A stretch of DNA of 64,000 nt from DTU052 sp050951725 (GCA_050951725.1 JBMNJO010000015.1:1-64000), one strand, 5' to 3'; counted from the first letter of the stretch, positions 42,027-51,222 are shown. Numbers and translations: made by a program. Notes: generated by a model from the sequence alone, not told the origin.

Positions 42027-42395
42027 TTATATTGCTGCTCTGGGTCCGTAATACTGTTCCAGCTCGGTTTTCCATAAATCAAAGCCCGGCACAACTTCAT
42101 TCTCCAATGCTCTAACTACCCGAGTCCAGTCCGCCATTTCATAGGCCGTAACCAGTTCAGATAGACCGCTCTGGATTCTTTCGTTATGATCAGCAAAACA
42201 CTGTGCGTAGGTTTCTTCTTTCCCAAATTGAAGAGCTTGCTGTATGGATATAAATGCCAGTGTAAAATCTTGAAGAAGAGGGAGCGTCTCTTCAAATTTG
42301 CCCTCTGCAAACCTTGAACGGATATACTCGATCCCGGTTTGCATAGTTGCAGCAAGGTCGAGAGACTTTTGTATTACCTCGTGATTATAACTCAT
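42027..42395 (-). CDS. Small helical protein of unknown function in the flagellar region
   Basis: This 122-residue acidic helical protein (MSYNHEVIQKSLDLAATMQT start) has the pattern GKFEETLPLLQDFTLAFISI. I recognise no characterised family, though similar small helical proteins occur near flagellin genes. No cysteine, membrane or signal features are seen. It lies between the flagellin terminator and the fliB remnant. Chaperone-like function is speculation. Confidence 0.55.
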   Translation of the reverse strand: MSYNHEVIQKSLDLAATMQTGIEYIRSRFAEGKFEETLPLLQDFTLAFISIQQALQFGKEETYAQCFADHNERIQSGLSELVTAYEMADWTRVVRALENEVVPGFDLWKTELEQYYGPRAAI

Positions 42396-42445
42396 CCGCG
42401 GTCTCCTTTAACTAATAAAATGGAACAAATCTGAAGTCAGCGGAA

Positions 42446-42476
42446 TTAAAAGAGACCCCGGTTGACCAGGGTCTCT
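42446..42476 (-). terminator. Flagellin terminator
   Basis: An 8-bp stem AGAGACCC/GGGTCTCT with a loop of about 10 bases lies 17 bases past the flagellin stop and is followed on the minus strand by TTTTAATTCC. Confidence 0.85.
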
Positions 42477-42492
42477 TCGCAATCTGGTATGA

Positions 42493-44166
42493 TTACCGGC
42501 CAAGGAGCTGGAGAACTGCCTGCGGCTGCTGGTTGGCCTGCGCCAGCATCGCGGTAGCAGCCTGGGAGAGGATGTTCATCTTGGTGAACTCCATCATTTC
42601 CTTGGCCATGTCAACGTCGCGAATACGGGATTCGGCAGCCGCCAGGTTCTCGCTTGAAGTTCCCAGGTTATTGATAGTGTGCTCCAAGCGGTTTTGGAAA
42701 GCACCCAGTGAAGAACGCTGAGAAGATACCTGTTCAATTGCGCTTTGGATTACGGTGATCGCTTCTTCTGCACCTTCACGGGTAGAAAGATCGATGTCAG
42801 CTAACCCTAAGGCTGCGGTGCGCATATCCTCAATGGTTACCTGCATATTTTGGGTCTGGTTAGCGCCGATCTGGAACTTAACACCGCCACCCTGGCTGGC
42901 ACTGCTTTGATTTGCAAGGCCTAGCAGTTGAGCTGCCTCACTGTTATCAAATTTAATGCTGCTTGTAGCTTTGGCTGAACCACTTTCAACTACAAGTGCT
43001 CCGTCTTTTACCGTTACCGAAACAGCTGCGATTTGTCTGTCAGTTGGGACAGTTTTATTGTAGTCGTCAATTGTCTTATTAATGTCTTTTGCGAGGTCAG
43101 TGGCTAATTGATCCATGCTTTTGCTAGCTTCGTACTCCGTTATTGCATCCTCACCAACGGTAGCTAACGTAACCGTGATTTCAGTTCCATCAATTGTCAG
43201 GTTAATAGTGTCAGTTGCATTAATTGCCGTTACCGCTGCGGCCCCTGCTGCACTAAATACACCTTCACTACCCGTTGCATTGATCGTACCAGTACCAGTA
43301 CCTGCTGCTGTTAGGCCTAGTCCCTTAGATGCGCCATTATCAATAATATCTACCGTCGATGTTGCGCCCACTGTGCCGGATGTGATGCTGATTTCTCCGT
43401 TTTCGTCTAAACTCGCCTTAACCGAAACGTTAGCAATGTTTGTTCCATTAGCTTTGTTGTAATCGGCAATCGCTTTATTAATATCCTCCTGCAATTGAGC
43501 AGCCACATCTTTGGTGATGACTTTGGTACCACTCGAGCCGTCATCAACCTCGAAAGCTTTATAAGTGTCAGCGTCAATTGCAACGTTAATATTTGCACCG
43601 TCGATCTTTAGTTTAAGATCGCCATCAGCTGGGTCAAAAGCTTCGGCATCAACGGCAGCTACACTTTTAGCGGTTGCCGCAGTCTCCTTCCCAAGTGCAG
43701 AACTAATAACGGCTGCATTGTCCGTTCCGGCTACTGTTCTTGCACCAAGAGAACCATCAATTAGCTTCTGGGTGTTGAATTCGGTGGTATTGCCGATACG
43801 GTCAATTTCTTCCTTCAATTGCTGAATCTCTGCCTGGATTTCGTTGCGGTCAATATCAGTATTGGTGTCACTGCTGGACTGAACTGCCAGTTCCCTCATT
43901 CTCTGGAGAATGGCGTGGGTTTCGTTCAATGCACCTTCAGCAGTTTGGATCATAGAAATAGCATCCTGGGCGTTACGGCTGGCTTGTTCCAGCCCACGGA
44001 TCTGGCCGCGCATTTTCTCGGAAATTGCCAAGCCGGCAGCATCATCACCAGCCCGGTTAATCCGTAATCCAGATGAGAGTTTTTCCAATGACTTGTTGCT
44101 CAACGCGCTGTTAGCGCTTAGCTGACGGTAGGTGTTCAGAGATGCAATATTGTGGTTAATCCTCAT
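42493..44166 (-). CDS. hag: Flagellin with duplicated variable domain
   Basis: This 557-residue flagellin is the main filament subunit. The conserved N-terminal D0/D1 part (MRINHNIASLNTYRQLSANS, LQRMRELAVQSSSDTN) and C-terminal part (SRIRDVDMAKEMMEFTKMNI, ending QAVLQLLGR) bracket a variable region at about 145-415. That region holds two related units: LKIDGANINVAI...DINKAIADYNKANGT and LTIDGTEITVTL...DINKTIDDYNKTVPT. Each ends in a VSVK/VSVT plus GLGL/LLGL pattern. Its leader carries CsrA sites. Confidence 0.95.
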   Translation of the reverse strand: MRINHNIASLNTYRQLSANSALSNKSLEKLSSGLRINRAGDDAAGLAISEKMRGQIRGLEQASRNAQDAISMIQTAEGALNETHAILQRMRELAVQSSSDTNTDIDRNEIQAEIQQLKEEIDRIGNTTEFNTQKLIDGSLGARTVAGTDNAAVISSALGKETAATAKSVAAVDAEAFDPADGDLKLKIDGANINVAIDADTYKAFEVDDGSSGTKVITKDVAAQLQEDINKAIADYNKANGTNIANVSVKASLDENGEISITSGTVGATSTVDIIDNGASKGLGLTAAGTGTGTINATGSEGVFSAAGAAAVTAINATDTINLTIDGTEITVTLATVGEDAITEYEASKSMDQLATDLAKDINKTIDDYNKTVPTDRQIAAVSVTVKDGALVVESGSAKATSSIKFDNSEAAQLLGLANQSSASQGGGVKFQIGANQTQNMQVTIEDMRTAALGLADIDLSTREGAEEAITVIQSAIEQVSSQRSSLGAFQNRLEHTINNLGTSSENLAAAESRIRDVDMAKEMMEFTKMNILSQAATAMLAQANQQPQAVLQLLGR

Positions 44167-44174
44167 TAAGATAA

Positions 44175-44210
44175 CCTCCTTGTTTCGTTTTTGGAAGCCT
44201 CCATGCTTCC
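44175..44210 (-). promoter_or_regulatory. CsrA-binding leader of the flagellin mRNA
   Basis: On the minus strand a 6-bp stem GGAAGC/GCTTCC (44210-44205 with 44198-44193) presents the loop ATGGAG with a central GGA. The ribosome site AAGGAGG lies at 44181-44175, a second GGA. This is the two-site layout of the B. subtilis hag leader: CsrA binds both and blocks the ribosome until FliW removes it. csrA and fliW lie just upstream. Confidence 0.8.
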
Positions 44211-44281
44211 ATATTTTTTATGAAACTATGCTCTTCTCGACCTGATCCCACTACCCTCCTTTCACGGAATCATTTTGCTAT

Positions 44282-44343
44282 GTTTACCTAAAATGTTTAT
44301 CGAAATTCAGCTGTTTAGCAGTGACTTTGTTTATCGGCGTTTA
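44282..44343 (-). promoter_or_regulatory. Five TAAAC repeats and a sigma-D-like -10 upstream of flagellin
   Basis: TAAAC occurs five times on the minus strand within 62 bases (starts at 44282, 44295, 44313, 44329 and 44339 on the plus strand as GTTTA). One follows a sigma-28-like GCCGATAA at 44331-44338. No TAAA sits 15 bases upstream of that, so a complete sigma-D promoter is not shown. Confidence 0.4.
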
Positions 44344-44422
44344 TGTTAAACAGCCTCCCGCAATCGCCTTCATTTGAGATCTTGCTATATAATGTCCCTA
44401 TTCCCAATAACCCAATCCCTAA

Positions 44423-45946
44423 CTACCCCTGATTACTGAAGAACTGCTGGGTCAGCCACATGCTCTGCGCATTCATCTGGTTGATAGCCTGTTCCATGGC
44501 TGTAAACTGGCGGTAGTAGCGCTCTTCAAGATTAGCCAATCTTTGTTCTGCTGCCGAGATGCTCTTGTCTACGCGTCTGATATCCTCCCCCAGGACGCTG
44601 TCATCATAGAGAGCGCCTGCTGATCCCGCTTTGGCGGTTATCTCGGACATGGCGTTGTTTACAGCGTCATACAGTTTGACAGCTACCCCTGATTTTTTGG
44701 AATCCTCGTTGCTGACCGTGAAGAGGTTCATGACCCCTTCCGGGTCGTTGGTCAATGCTTCGCGGAGCTTGGTTTCGTCTATTTCCAGCTTGCCGTTCTC
44801 GTACCAGTTCTTGGTCGTGATCCCGATCGAACTCAGGCTGGTGTAATCTCCGGTTAACCCATCGACTCGCGACATGGTAACCGACCTGATCTGGTTGTAG
44901 GCATTGCTTAACAGCTGGTCGGCCTTGAGCATTCCGCTGCGGGCCTTTTCTTCCCATTTTTCGATTTGGCTGTCCGACATCTCTTTTTTCTGCTCATCGG
45001 TCAGCGGCAGGTAATCCCGGTATCGTTCCTCCTTAAGCTTTCCGGCAATGCTGTCGATAGTGGAGTTGTAGGTCTCCACGAAGGCTTTGATCTTTGCCAT
45101 GACCGCATCCACATCCTGGTTTACGCTCACCTTTACCGTCTGGCCGGAAGCTTCCTTGAGGTTCAGGGTGATGCCATTGACGGTGAACTGGTTGCTGGAG
45201 AACTTGAGTCCGGTGGCATCGTTGAAGTCAATCACGGCATCCGTTCCGCGGTGGGCGTTGGCTTCGTCGGCACCGACATTGACGTTGAGTTTCAGATGGT
45301 CCGTGAGGAAGTTCTGCTCATCGGCTTTGACGTGGATCTCGGCCTGTTCCCCGGTGCCGCTGGTCATGAGGAAAAATCGTTCCAGGTTCGAGTCATAGCT
45401 GGCCTTGATCCCCAGACCGGCACTATTTATTTCACTTGCCACCTGGTATATGTTGTGGGTGTCCGCATTGAAGGTGAAGGTCTTTTCTTTGACCTCTCCG
45501 TTAACATTTCCCTGCAGGGTGAAGGTGATGTCACCTGTCAGACCGAACTGTTCTCCCATGGTTTTGATTACCCGGCCATTTTCACCTTCGGTATAGCTGG
45601 CAGCCAATGCTTCGGTGCTGGACTTGGTCACCCCGGTGGCCAGGCTATGTACTTTCACGGTGTAATCGCCGGCCAATGCCGTATTCCCGGCGGTGGCCGT
45701 CAGGACATCGTTATTTGAACTGGAGGCACTTTTGGACATATAGGTTCCCTGCAGTCTCATATCAAAGGCGGAGTTTCTGAGGGTCAGGAGTTTGGTGTTG
45801 ATGGTGCGGTAATCCTCCCTCCGCCATTCGAGCACCTGCTTTTGTTGATAACTCTTGTCCACCTGCATGCGGTGCGCCCGCATCAGCTCGCTGACCATCT
45901 GGTCTATGTCCATACCGCTGGCCAGTCCGCTCAGCCGCAATACCAT
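44423..45946 (-). CDS. fliD: Flagellar filament cap protein FliD
   Basis: The 507-residue cap protein folds flagellin subunits at the filament tip. It shows the FliD N-terminus (LRLSGLASGMDIDQMVSELM), a central variable part and a C-terminal coiled coil with RRVDKSISAAEQRLANLEER and YRQFTAMEQAINQMN. It follows csrA with no gap. The order csrA-fliD-flagellin differs from B. subtilis, where csrA precedes hag. Confidence 0.95.
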   Translation of the reverse strand: MVLRLSGLASGMDIDQMVSELMRAHRMQVDKSYQQKQVLEWRREDYRTINTKLLTLRNSAFDMRLQGTYMSKSASSSNNDVLTATAGNTALAGDYTVKVHSLATGVTKSSTEALAASYTEGENGRVIKTMGEQFGLTGDITFTLQGNVNGEVKEKTFTFNADTHNIYQVASEINSAGLGIKASYDSNLERFFLMTSGTGEQAEIHVKADEQNFLTDHLKLNVNVGADEANAHRGTDAVIDFNDATGLKFSSNQFTVNGITLNLKEASGQTVKVSVNQDVDAVMAKIKAFVETYNSTIDSIAGKLKEERYRDYLPLTDEQKKEMSDSQIEKWEEKARSGMLKADQLLSNAYNQIRSVTMSRVDGLTGDYTSLSSIGITTKNWYENGKLEIDETKLREALTNDPEGVMNLFTVSNEDSKKSGVAVKLYDAVNNAMSEITAKAGSAGALYDDSVLGEDIRRVDKSISAAEQRLANLEERYYRQFTAMEQAINQMNAQSMWLTQQFFSNQG

Positions 45947-46180
45947 CTACTTCCCCTCCCCTTTTACCTGTTTCACAATATCTGCTATTCCCTTCGGGTT
46001 CAGCATCGCCTGCCGGTTCTCTTCCCGGACGGCGTTGTAGATCTCTTCCCTGAGTACAGCCAGCTGCCGGGGAGCCTCGATCCCCAGCTTAACCTTGTCG
46101 CCCTGTATCTCTACGATGGTAATCTTTATATCCTCACCGATCAGAATCGCTTCATCCAGTTTCCTGGTCAGGATTAACAT
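45947..46180 (-). CDS. csrA: Carbon storage regulator CsrA
   Basis: This 77-residue RNA-binding protein (MLILTRKLDEAILIGEDIKI start; VKLGIEAPRQLAVLREEIY) binds GGA loops in mRNA. In Firmicutes its main target is the flagellin leader, where a matching hairpin is seen at 44175-44210. It is one base from fliW. Confidence 0.97.
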   Translation of the reverse strand: MLILTRKLDEAILIGEDIKITIVEIQGDKVKLGIEAPRQLAVLREEIYNAVREENRQAMLNPKGIADIVKQVKGEGK

Positions 46181-46181
46181 A

Positions 46182-46646
46182 TTACAACCCCTGTCCTTGT
46201 GCGGAAATGGCCTTCTGCTGCCGGGGGAAAATCGGGTGTTTGGTCTGGTAACGTGTGTTACCTGCTACATGCTGCAGCCCCTTTCTGGTCGCCGGGTTGA
46301 CGATGATGGGTGCCAGCAGGTTGGCGGTGGCTTCCCTGAAGTCCCGGGGAATCGTCAAGACTGCGAATATGGCCAGTTCCTGTTCTTTGTTCTCTATTCC
46401 CAGGATTTCCAGGCTTTCTGCGGATAATTCCAGTTCATAGTCAGGAAAGAAGACAAAAGGCACCGCCAGGACCAGGCAGAGGTCGGGATTTGTCAGCGCG
46501 TGCATGTAGTAGAAAGGACCGTCCCCGTCAATCGGGAATATGGTGTATTCCCGGTCATTCTCAAAGCCGGGGATACCTCCCGGGAAGTTGATCACCCTGG
46601 TTTCATCTATTTCGATCTCACCTAACTGGCTGCTCTTGATTTTCAT
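46182..46646 (-). CDS. fliW: Flagellar assembly factor FliW
   Basis: This 154-residue protein carries the FliW signatures VINFPGGIPGFENDREYTIF and NPDLCLVLAVPFVFFPDYEL. FliW binds either flagellin or CsrA, so free flagellin levels control flagellin translation. Its pairing with csrA and the CsrA hairpin upstream of flagellin complete the control circuit. Confidence 0.95.
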   Translation of the reverse strand: MKIKSSQLGEIEIDETRVINFPGGIPGFENDREYTIFPIDGDGPFYYMHALTNPDLCLVLAVPFVFFPDYELELSAESLEILGIENKEQELAIFAVLTIPRDFREATANLLAPIIVNPATRKGLQHVAGNTRYQTKHPIFPRQQKAISAQGQGL

Positions 46647-46655
46647 GAGTTCCTC

Positions 46656-47212
46656 CTACGCACTTACATCCAGCCTCCGGCCGATGTACTCAATATCAAT
46701 TGAGGGTTTTATCCTCCAGTTGACTCCTACCTGACCCCAATCCAACTGGCCGAGGACCTGTCCCTTAGCGGGCTTACGGTTACATTCCCTGGTTTTACCG
46801 CAATCTGCAGGTCTTCAACGATAACATCGATCACCGGCCGGTGTTTGGGGACCGCGGCTACGTCAAATTCATCCTGGTCTTGTGTGTTCATTAAGGCGAT
46901 ATCCGCTATGTCAATACCCTTTTCTATCGAGGCCAGCAGGTCGCCTTCGCCGGCGATTTGTGCTATCCCTTCGAATCCCAGTCTCTGGGATAATGCGGCC
47001 ATGTGCCGCGAGAAATCCAATGGGTATCTTCGCCCCACATCAGCAAAACACTGGGTCTGATCGATCTCTACCCGGGGCTGTTTCTGGTCTATCTTGATCT
47101 GCGAAGGGGCAATCTCTAAATCTAACTGAGGATGGTGGATTTCCATGTTATAGGATGGCTGCTTGATGTCCAGGCCTATCTGTCCGAACTGCTGGTTTAT
47201 CCTGAGGTCCAT
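46656..47212 (-). pseudogene. YviE-like DUF6470 protein with frameshift near the end
   Basis: The frame from ATG 47212 (MDLRINQQFGQIGLDIKQPS) reads QPSYNMEIHHPQLDLEIAPS and IVEDLQIAVKPGNVTV, then loses one base near 46774 (GTAAG for GTAAAG). The next frame continues KPAKGQVLGQLDWGQVGVNW and ends IEYIGRRLDVSA at 46656, as expected for the family. Restored length is about 185 residues. As read it ends at 46727. It lies between flgL and fliW, as yviE does in B. subtilis. Confidence 0.8.
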
Positions 47213-47246
47213 CTTCCCACCCTCTATCCAGTCAAATCAACCACGG

Positions 47247-48131
47247 CTAGCGCAGGAAATCCACCAGGCTGGGCATTATGATCCTGGCCCCCGCCGCCAG
47301 CGAAGCGCGGTATACGTTCTCCTGTATTTTAAGCTGCATAATGACTTCGGCCATGTCGGCATCCTGGTTCTTGGACAGGAGTTCCTCATAGTTGATGCGG
47401 GTGCTTTCCAGACGGTTCTCCTGCAGGTCCAGCCGGTTAACCTTGGCCCCGATGATGGCTCGCTCCTGGTTTACTCCATCCAGCTTGTCCTGTATCAACC
47501 CCAGGTCCTGATTCATCCCCGCCTCATCACCATTTTCCAGGTCAGTGGCAATCTTGCCCAACAGCTGGTATATGCCGGGATTGGCAGCGTCCTCATTGAA
47601 AAACAGCTCGCCGATGGTGGAGTTAATGGGTACCGTGGTTCCAGCCCCGATCTCCAGGTTCATCGTCTGGTCATTGGCGGTCCAGGTCCCGTTTTGCAGA
47701 GGGGCCTGGGTTACGTTGGTGCCGGCAAATATGTGCTTGCTGCCGTAGGTGGTGTTGGCGATCACACCAATCTGCTCCTGAAGCTGCCGCAGCTCGGCGG
47801 CAATCGCCTCCCGGGCTGATTCGGAACTGGTGCCGTTGATGCCCTCGATGGTGAGCTCATTGGCCCGGTGCAGTATATCGGTGACATTGGCCAGGGCACT
47901 GTCGGTGGTGTTCATGAAGTTCCTGGCTTCGGAGATCTTGTTGAGATACTCCTCGGCCTCGCCGATAGTGCTGGTATAGCGCAGGGTGTTCACCACCCCG
48001 GTTGGGTCATCTGAAGGCTTGTTGATGCGCTTGGTGGTCGAGAGCCAGGTCTGGACCTGGTCCAGACGGCGCAGGTTCTGGTTCAGGTTGTACTTCGTGT
48101 TATAGGCCATCATGAAGTTGGTAACCCTCAT
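47247..48131 (-). CDS. flgL: Flagellar hook-associated protein 3, FlgL
   Basis: The 294-residue hook-filament junction protein has the flagellin-like N-terminus (RVTNFMMAYNTKYNLNQNLR; INKPSDDPTGVVNTLRY) and the C-terminal helix with LAAGARIIMPSLVDFLR. It lies 13 bases downstream of flgK. Confidence 0.94.
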   Translation of the reverse strand: MRVTNFMMAYNTKYNLNQNLRRLDQVQTWLSTTKRINKPSDDPTGVVNTLRYTSTIGEAEEYLNKISEARNFMNTTDSALANVTDILHRANELTIEGINGTSSESAREAIAAELRQLQEQIGVIANTTYGSKHIFAGTNVTQAPLQNGTWTANDQTMNLEIGAGTTVPINSTIGELFFNEDAANPGIYQLLGKIATDLENGDEAGMNQDLGLIQDKLDGVNQERAIIGAKVNRLDLQENRLESTRINYEELLSKNQDADMAEVIMQLKIQENVYRASLAAGARIIMPSLVDFLR

Positions 48132-48144
48132 TGCTCGGCCCTCC

Positions 48145-49698
48145 CTATCTTCCGGTTATTCCCATGCGATTGATAATAACGTCAATCGCCTCATCAATGG
48201 CGGTTATGTAGCGCGCAGCGGCGTTGTAGGCGTGCTGGAACTTGATCATGTTGGTCATCTCCTCATCCAGAGAGACCCCGGCGGTTGCCTGGCGGCGGAG
48301 TTCCAGCTGGTTTAGCAGGGTATCCTGGTTCTCCACCATCCGGGTGGCCTCCTGGGCCAGAACCCCAATCGAGGAAACCTGGGAACGCCAGTAATCATCA
48401 AACGTCACTGGCCCCAGGGTGCCGGAAAGGCTCTGCTTGAGCTGAGCCAGCTTCAGGGCATTGCCGCCATCTCCAAAGTTAATCGCGGTGCCCGAGTCAT
48501 CCCGGGTACGGCTGCTGGCCGCGGCGATGTTTTTAACGTCCGCTATTATCCGGTCATCGACCCTGATCTGTTTCGCCCACTCCACATTGGGATCATTTAT
48601 ATCGATTCCATCCTGGTTAAAGAAATCTATCCCATCAGGGTTCTCCCCGCCCGTGTTATTCAGGCTGTACCCCTGGCGGTGAATCGCGTTGGTGTCAATC
48701 ACTATGGCTTTGGCCAGTTGATTAAGGGTCTTCATCAGGCGAGGGACCAGATTGCGATCCTGACCCAGTTTGGAATTCTCCGCACAGCCGCGGGCCTCCA
48801 GGAGACCCAGGAGTTCTCCTGAGGTAATAGATACTTCTATATCATCACTGCTGGCTGGTCGCCCGGTTATCACCGAGCCCGGGTGAGAATCCGGGTCCAA
48901 ATCCCATACCACCTTGTACATGCCTTTGTTGTCGGTGTTGAGCCCCAGACTTACGGTGCGCACTCCCATCACCAGGGGTGCTCCCCCCACCAGGATGGAG
49001 GCCATGCCGTTGGACTCGACGGTTATCTGGGCATCAACCAGGCGGGATATCTGGTCCAGCAGCAGGTCCCTCCGGTCGATCAGGTCATTGGGGGTCTGGC
49101 CGGAAAGGGTTATGGCCTTGATCTGCTGGTTTACATCGGCTATCTGCTGGGCGATGGAGTTGATCTCCTCCACCTTGGTCTTTACCTGGCTGTTAAGGTC
49201 CAGGCGCAGGTTGCTCAGCTGGTTGTACATGTGGTGAAAGGTGTCGGCGACCGCCATCCCGCGTTGCTTGACTACCTCCCGCACCGACTCGTTCTCCGGC
49301 GATTCCACCAGGGCCTGCCAGGACTCCCACAGGTCATCGAGCACTCCGCGCAGGCCCTGGTCCGAAGGTTCGTTCAGGATAACCTCCACCGTATCCAGGG
49401 CGGTCTGCAGCGACTCCCAGTACCCTGAGGCCTGGCTCTCATCGCGTATCTGCATATCTATGAACTCATCGCGCAACCTCCGGATCTCGCCTACCATGAC
49501 CCCGGTCCCGAACTGACCCGGCTGTACGTTGTTCATGCTCAGCGCCGCAAAAGGAGCCGTGGTCTGGATTGCCGCCACCTGACGGGTGTAGCCCGGGGTG
49601 TTGGCGTTGGCGATGTTGTGGCCGGTTACATCCAGTGTTGCCTGCTGGGTGAGTATCGACCGGCGACCCATTTCTATGCCCATGAAGGTTGAACGCAT
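48145..49698 (-). CDS. flgK: Flagellar hook-associated protein 1, FlgK
   Basis: This 517-residue protein has the rod/hook N-terminal motif NIANANTPGYTRQVA near residue 27, the FlgK C-terminus (EEMTNMIKFQHAYNAAARYI) and ends with DVIINRMGITGR. It joins the hook to FlgL. It lies between flgN and flgL. Confidence 0.95.
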   Translation of the reverse strand: MRSTFMGIEMGRRSILTQQATLDVTGHNIANANTPGYTRQVAAIQTTAPFAALSMNNVQPGQFGTGVMVGEIRRLRDEFIDMQIRDESQASGYWESLQTALDTVEVILNEPSDQGLRGVLDDLWESWQALVESPENESVREVVKQRGMAVADTFHHMYNQLSNLRLDLNSQVKTKVEEINSIAQQIADVNQQIKAITLSGQTPNDLIDRRDLLLDQISRLVDAQITVESNGMASILVGGAPLVMGVRTVSLGLNTDNKGMYKVVWDLDPDSHPGSVITGRPASSDDIEVSITSGELLGLLEARGCAENSKLGQDRNLVPRLMKTLNQLAKAIVIDTNAIHRQGYSLNNTGGENPDGIDFFNQDGIDINDPNVEWAKQIRVDDRIIADVKNIAAASSRTRDDSGTAINFGDGGNALKLAQLKQSLSGTLGPVTFDDYWRSQVSSIGVLAQEATRMVENQDTLLNQLELRRQATAGVSLDEEMTNMIKFQHAYNAAARYITAIDEAIDVIINRMGITGR

Positions 49699-49722
49699 GG
49701 TATTACTCCTTAATCAATCAGT

Positions 49723-50223
49723 TTAGACCCTCTTGTCCAGTACACTGCGGGAGGGGCTTTCTTTGACGGATCCGCCGGCTGAGTAGGTGGTCTCCCGCTG
49801 CCGTGTCAAAAGGGCCTCTATGCTTTCCACATAGGTAAGGGACTGTTCCAGGAGAACAGTGTTATTCCGGTTCAGATCTTTTAAACGCTCCAGATTGGCG
49901 GCCAGGGTGTCGATGCTATCTGACAGTCTGGCGGTATCTGCCGTCCCGGATTCTTTCAGCCGGGTTACCAGGGAGGATGCTGTCAGATCCTCTGTCTCAA
50001 TTCCCACTGACCGAGCCAGGGCCCTGCTCTCCTCTTCCCGCCCGGCTTCCGCCTTTTCCAGGGCGTGCAGCAGATGGTTCTCCCGGCGCATGATCCCGGT
50101 CAGCTCATCTATCTCTCCCAGGATTACCGCCTGTTTCTTTTGCTGGGCCAGATCGATCAGGTCGGTTATTACCTGGTTTTCCGCCAAAATGGACTCTGTT
50201 AACCTGCTGACATCGTATCGCAT
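49723..50223 (-). CDS. flgN: FlgN-family export chaperone
   Basis: The 166-residue helical protein chaperones FlgK and FlgL. The pattern IMRRENHLLHALEKAEAGRE and RLKDLNRNNTVLLEQSLTYV, ending in a variable tail, matches FlgN (YvyG). It lies between flgM and flgK as usual. Confidence 0.88.
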   Translation of the reverse strand: MRYDVSRLTESILAENQVITDLIDLAQQKKQAVILGEIDELTGIMRRENHLLHALEKAEAGREEESRALARSVGIETEDLTASSLVTRLKESGTADTARLSDSIDTLAANLERLKDLNRNNTVLLEQSLTYVESIEALLTRQRETTYSAGGSVKESPSRSVLDKRV

Positions 50224-50238
50224 TACAATCTCCCCGGC

Positions 50239-50535
50239 TTATACCAGTTTATCTACTAGAGCGCGGTGGATCATCTGTTCCGCCACCTGGTCGGGACTGA
50301 CCTCGTAGGTCCCCGTGGTAATTGCCTGCTTTAGCTCCTCCACTTTGTCCGGGCGAATATCCTCCGCCTGCCTGGCGGCCTGAATCGCCTTCTGCATCAG
50401 CTTGCCCTCACCCGAGATCGTCACGCCATCCGCTTTGGCTCCATTAACCCCTGACGGAGATTTCTGGTGGGGAATTTTCAGTGATTTGCCGTAGATTTTT
50501 AACAGGTTCTGTACCTGGCTGTTGGAAATCTTCAT
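50239..50535 (-). CDS. flgM: Anti-sigma-28 factor FlgM
   Basis: The 98-residue product has a disordered N-terminal half and the sigma-binding C-terminal helices (KVEELKQAITTGTYEVSPDQ, VAEQMIHRALVDKLV). It should hold sigma-D inactive until the hook is complete. The sigma factor gene itself is not in this window. Confidence 0.93.
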   Translation of the reverse strand: MKISNSQVQNLLKIYGKSLKIPHQKSPSGVNGAKADGVTISGEGKLMQKAIQAARQAEDIRPDKVEELKQAITTGTYEVSPDQVAEQMIHRALVDKLV

Positions 50536-50778
50536 TTATTAAACCACCCTATTCTGGTGTGAATTCCTGCCTGTGTTTGCTTATATAGAAAACCCGCCAT
50601 TGTTGCGTAGAGCAAAACAGAGGGTTGGTGCCGAAACCCGGGTTTCAGGAAGACCCGCTCTTTTCTGCCTCATTGTATTCATCGCCCAAGAGCAAGAAAA
50701 GATTAATCGCCCCTCGGCCCCGATGGAGCCGATTATTACCTGAAATCACCGTTATCCTTTAAAAATCGCAGCTATACG

Positions 50779-51222
50779 TTATTTGCCGCTCTTTTTGTTT
50801 CCCCTTTTGTCCAATATATGTATCTTTTCCCGGTCCCGGGTGGACTCGGGGGCTTCCGGCCGGGGAGAATTTCTTGACAGGGACTGCTTCAGCTCACGTT
50901 CCAACTCCTCACGACAGCTGCGGCAGTACCTGCCCTCAGGTATAGACATGCCACAGCGCTCGCACTCCAAGGTCACACTGGCCTGCAGGCCTCGCGATAT
51001 CAACCGGCCATCCCGCAGAAAGCCCAGGATTTTATGCTCATCAACTCCGGTGGCCTCGGCGGTTTCAGTTATGGTGGCACCGGAGTGCTCCCGAACATAG
51101 CTCCTGACAATTTTGAACTCCTCTTCCTCCTTGTCCAGGCACCGGGGACAGACGTTCCTTCCCAGGTAGGCAAATATCCGTCCACACTGGGGACAATTGC
51201 GCAGTTCAGCCACCCGTTCCAA
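50779..51222 (-). CDS. yvyF: YvyF-type flagellar operon protein (zinc-ribbon)
   Basis: This 147-residue protein has two zinc ribbons: CPQCGRIFAYLGRNVCPRC at residues about 9-27 and CERCGMSIPEGRYCRSC at about 87-103. Between them is a small winged-helix-like stretch (TITETAEATGVDEHKILGFL). The family (TIGR03826-like) sits before flgM in Firmicutes. Function is unknown but DNA or protein binding is plausible. The 243 bases between it and flgM hold no gene. Confidence 0.85.
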   Translation of the reverse strand: MERVAELRNCPQCGRIFAYLGRNVCPRCLDKEEEEFKIVRSYVREHSGATITETAEATGVDEHKILGFLRDGRLISRGLQASVTLECERCGMSIPEGRYCRSCREELERELKQSLSRNSPRPEAPESTRDREKIHILDKRGNKKSGK

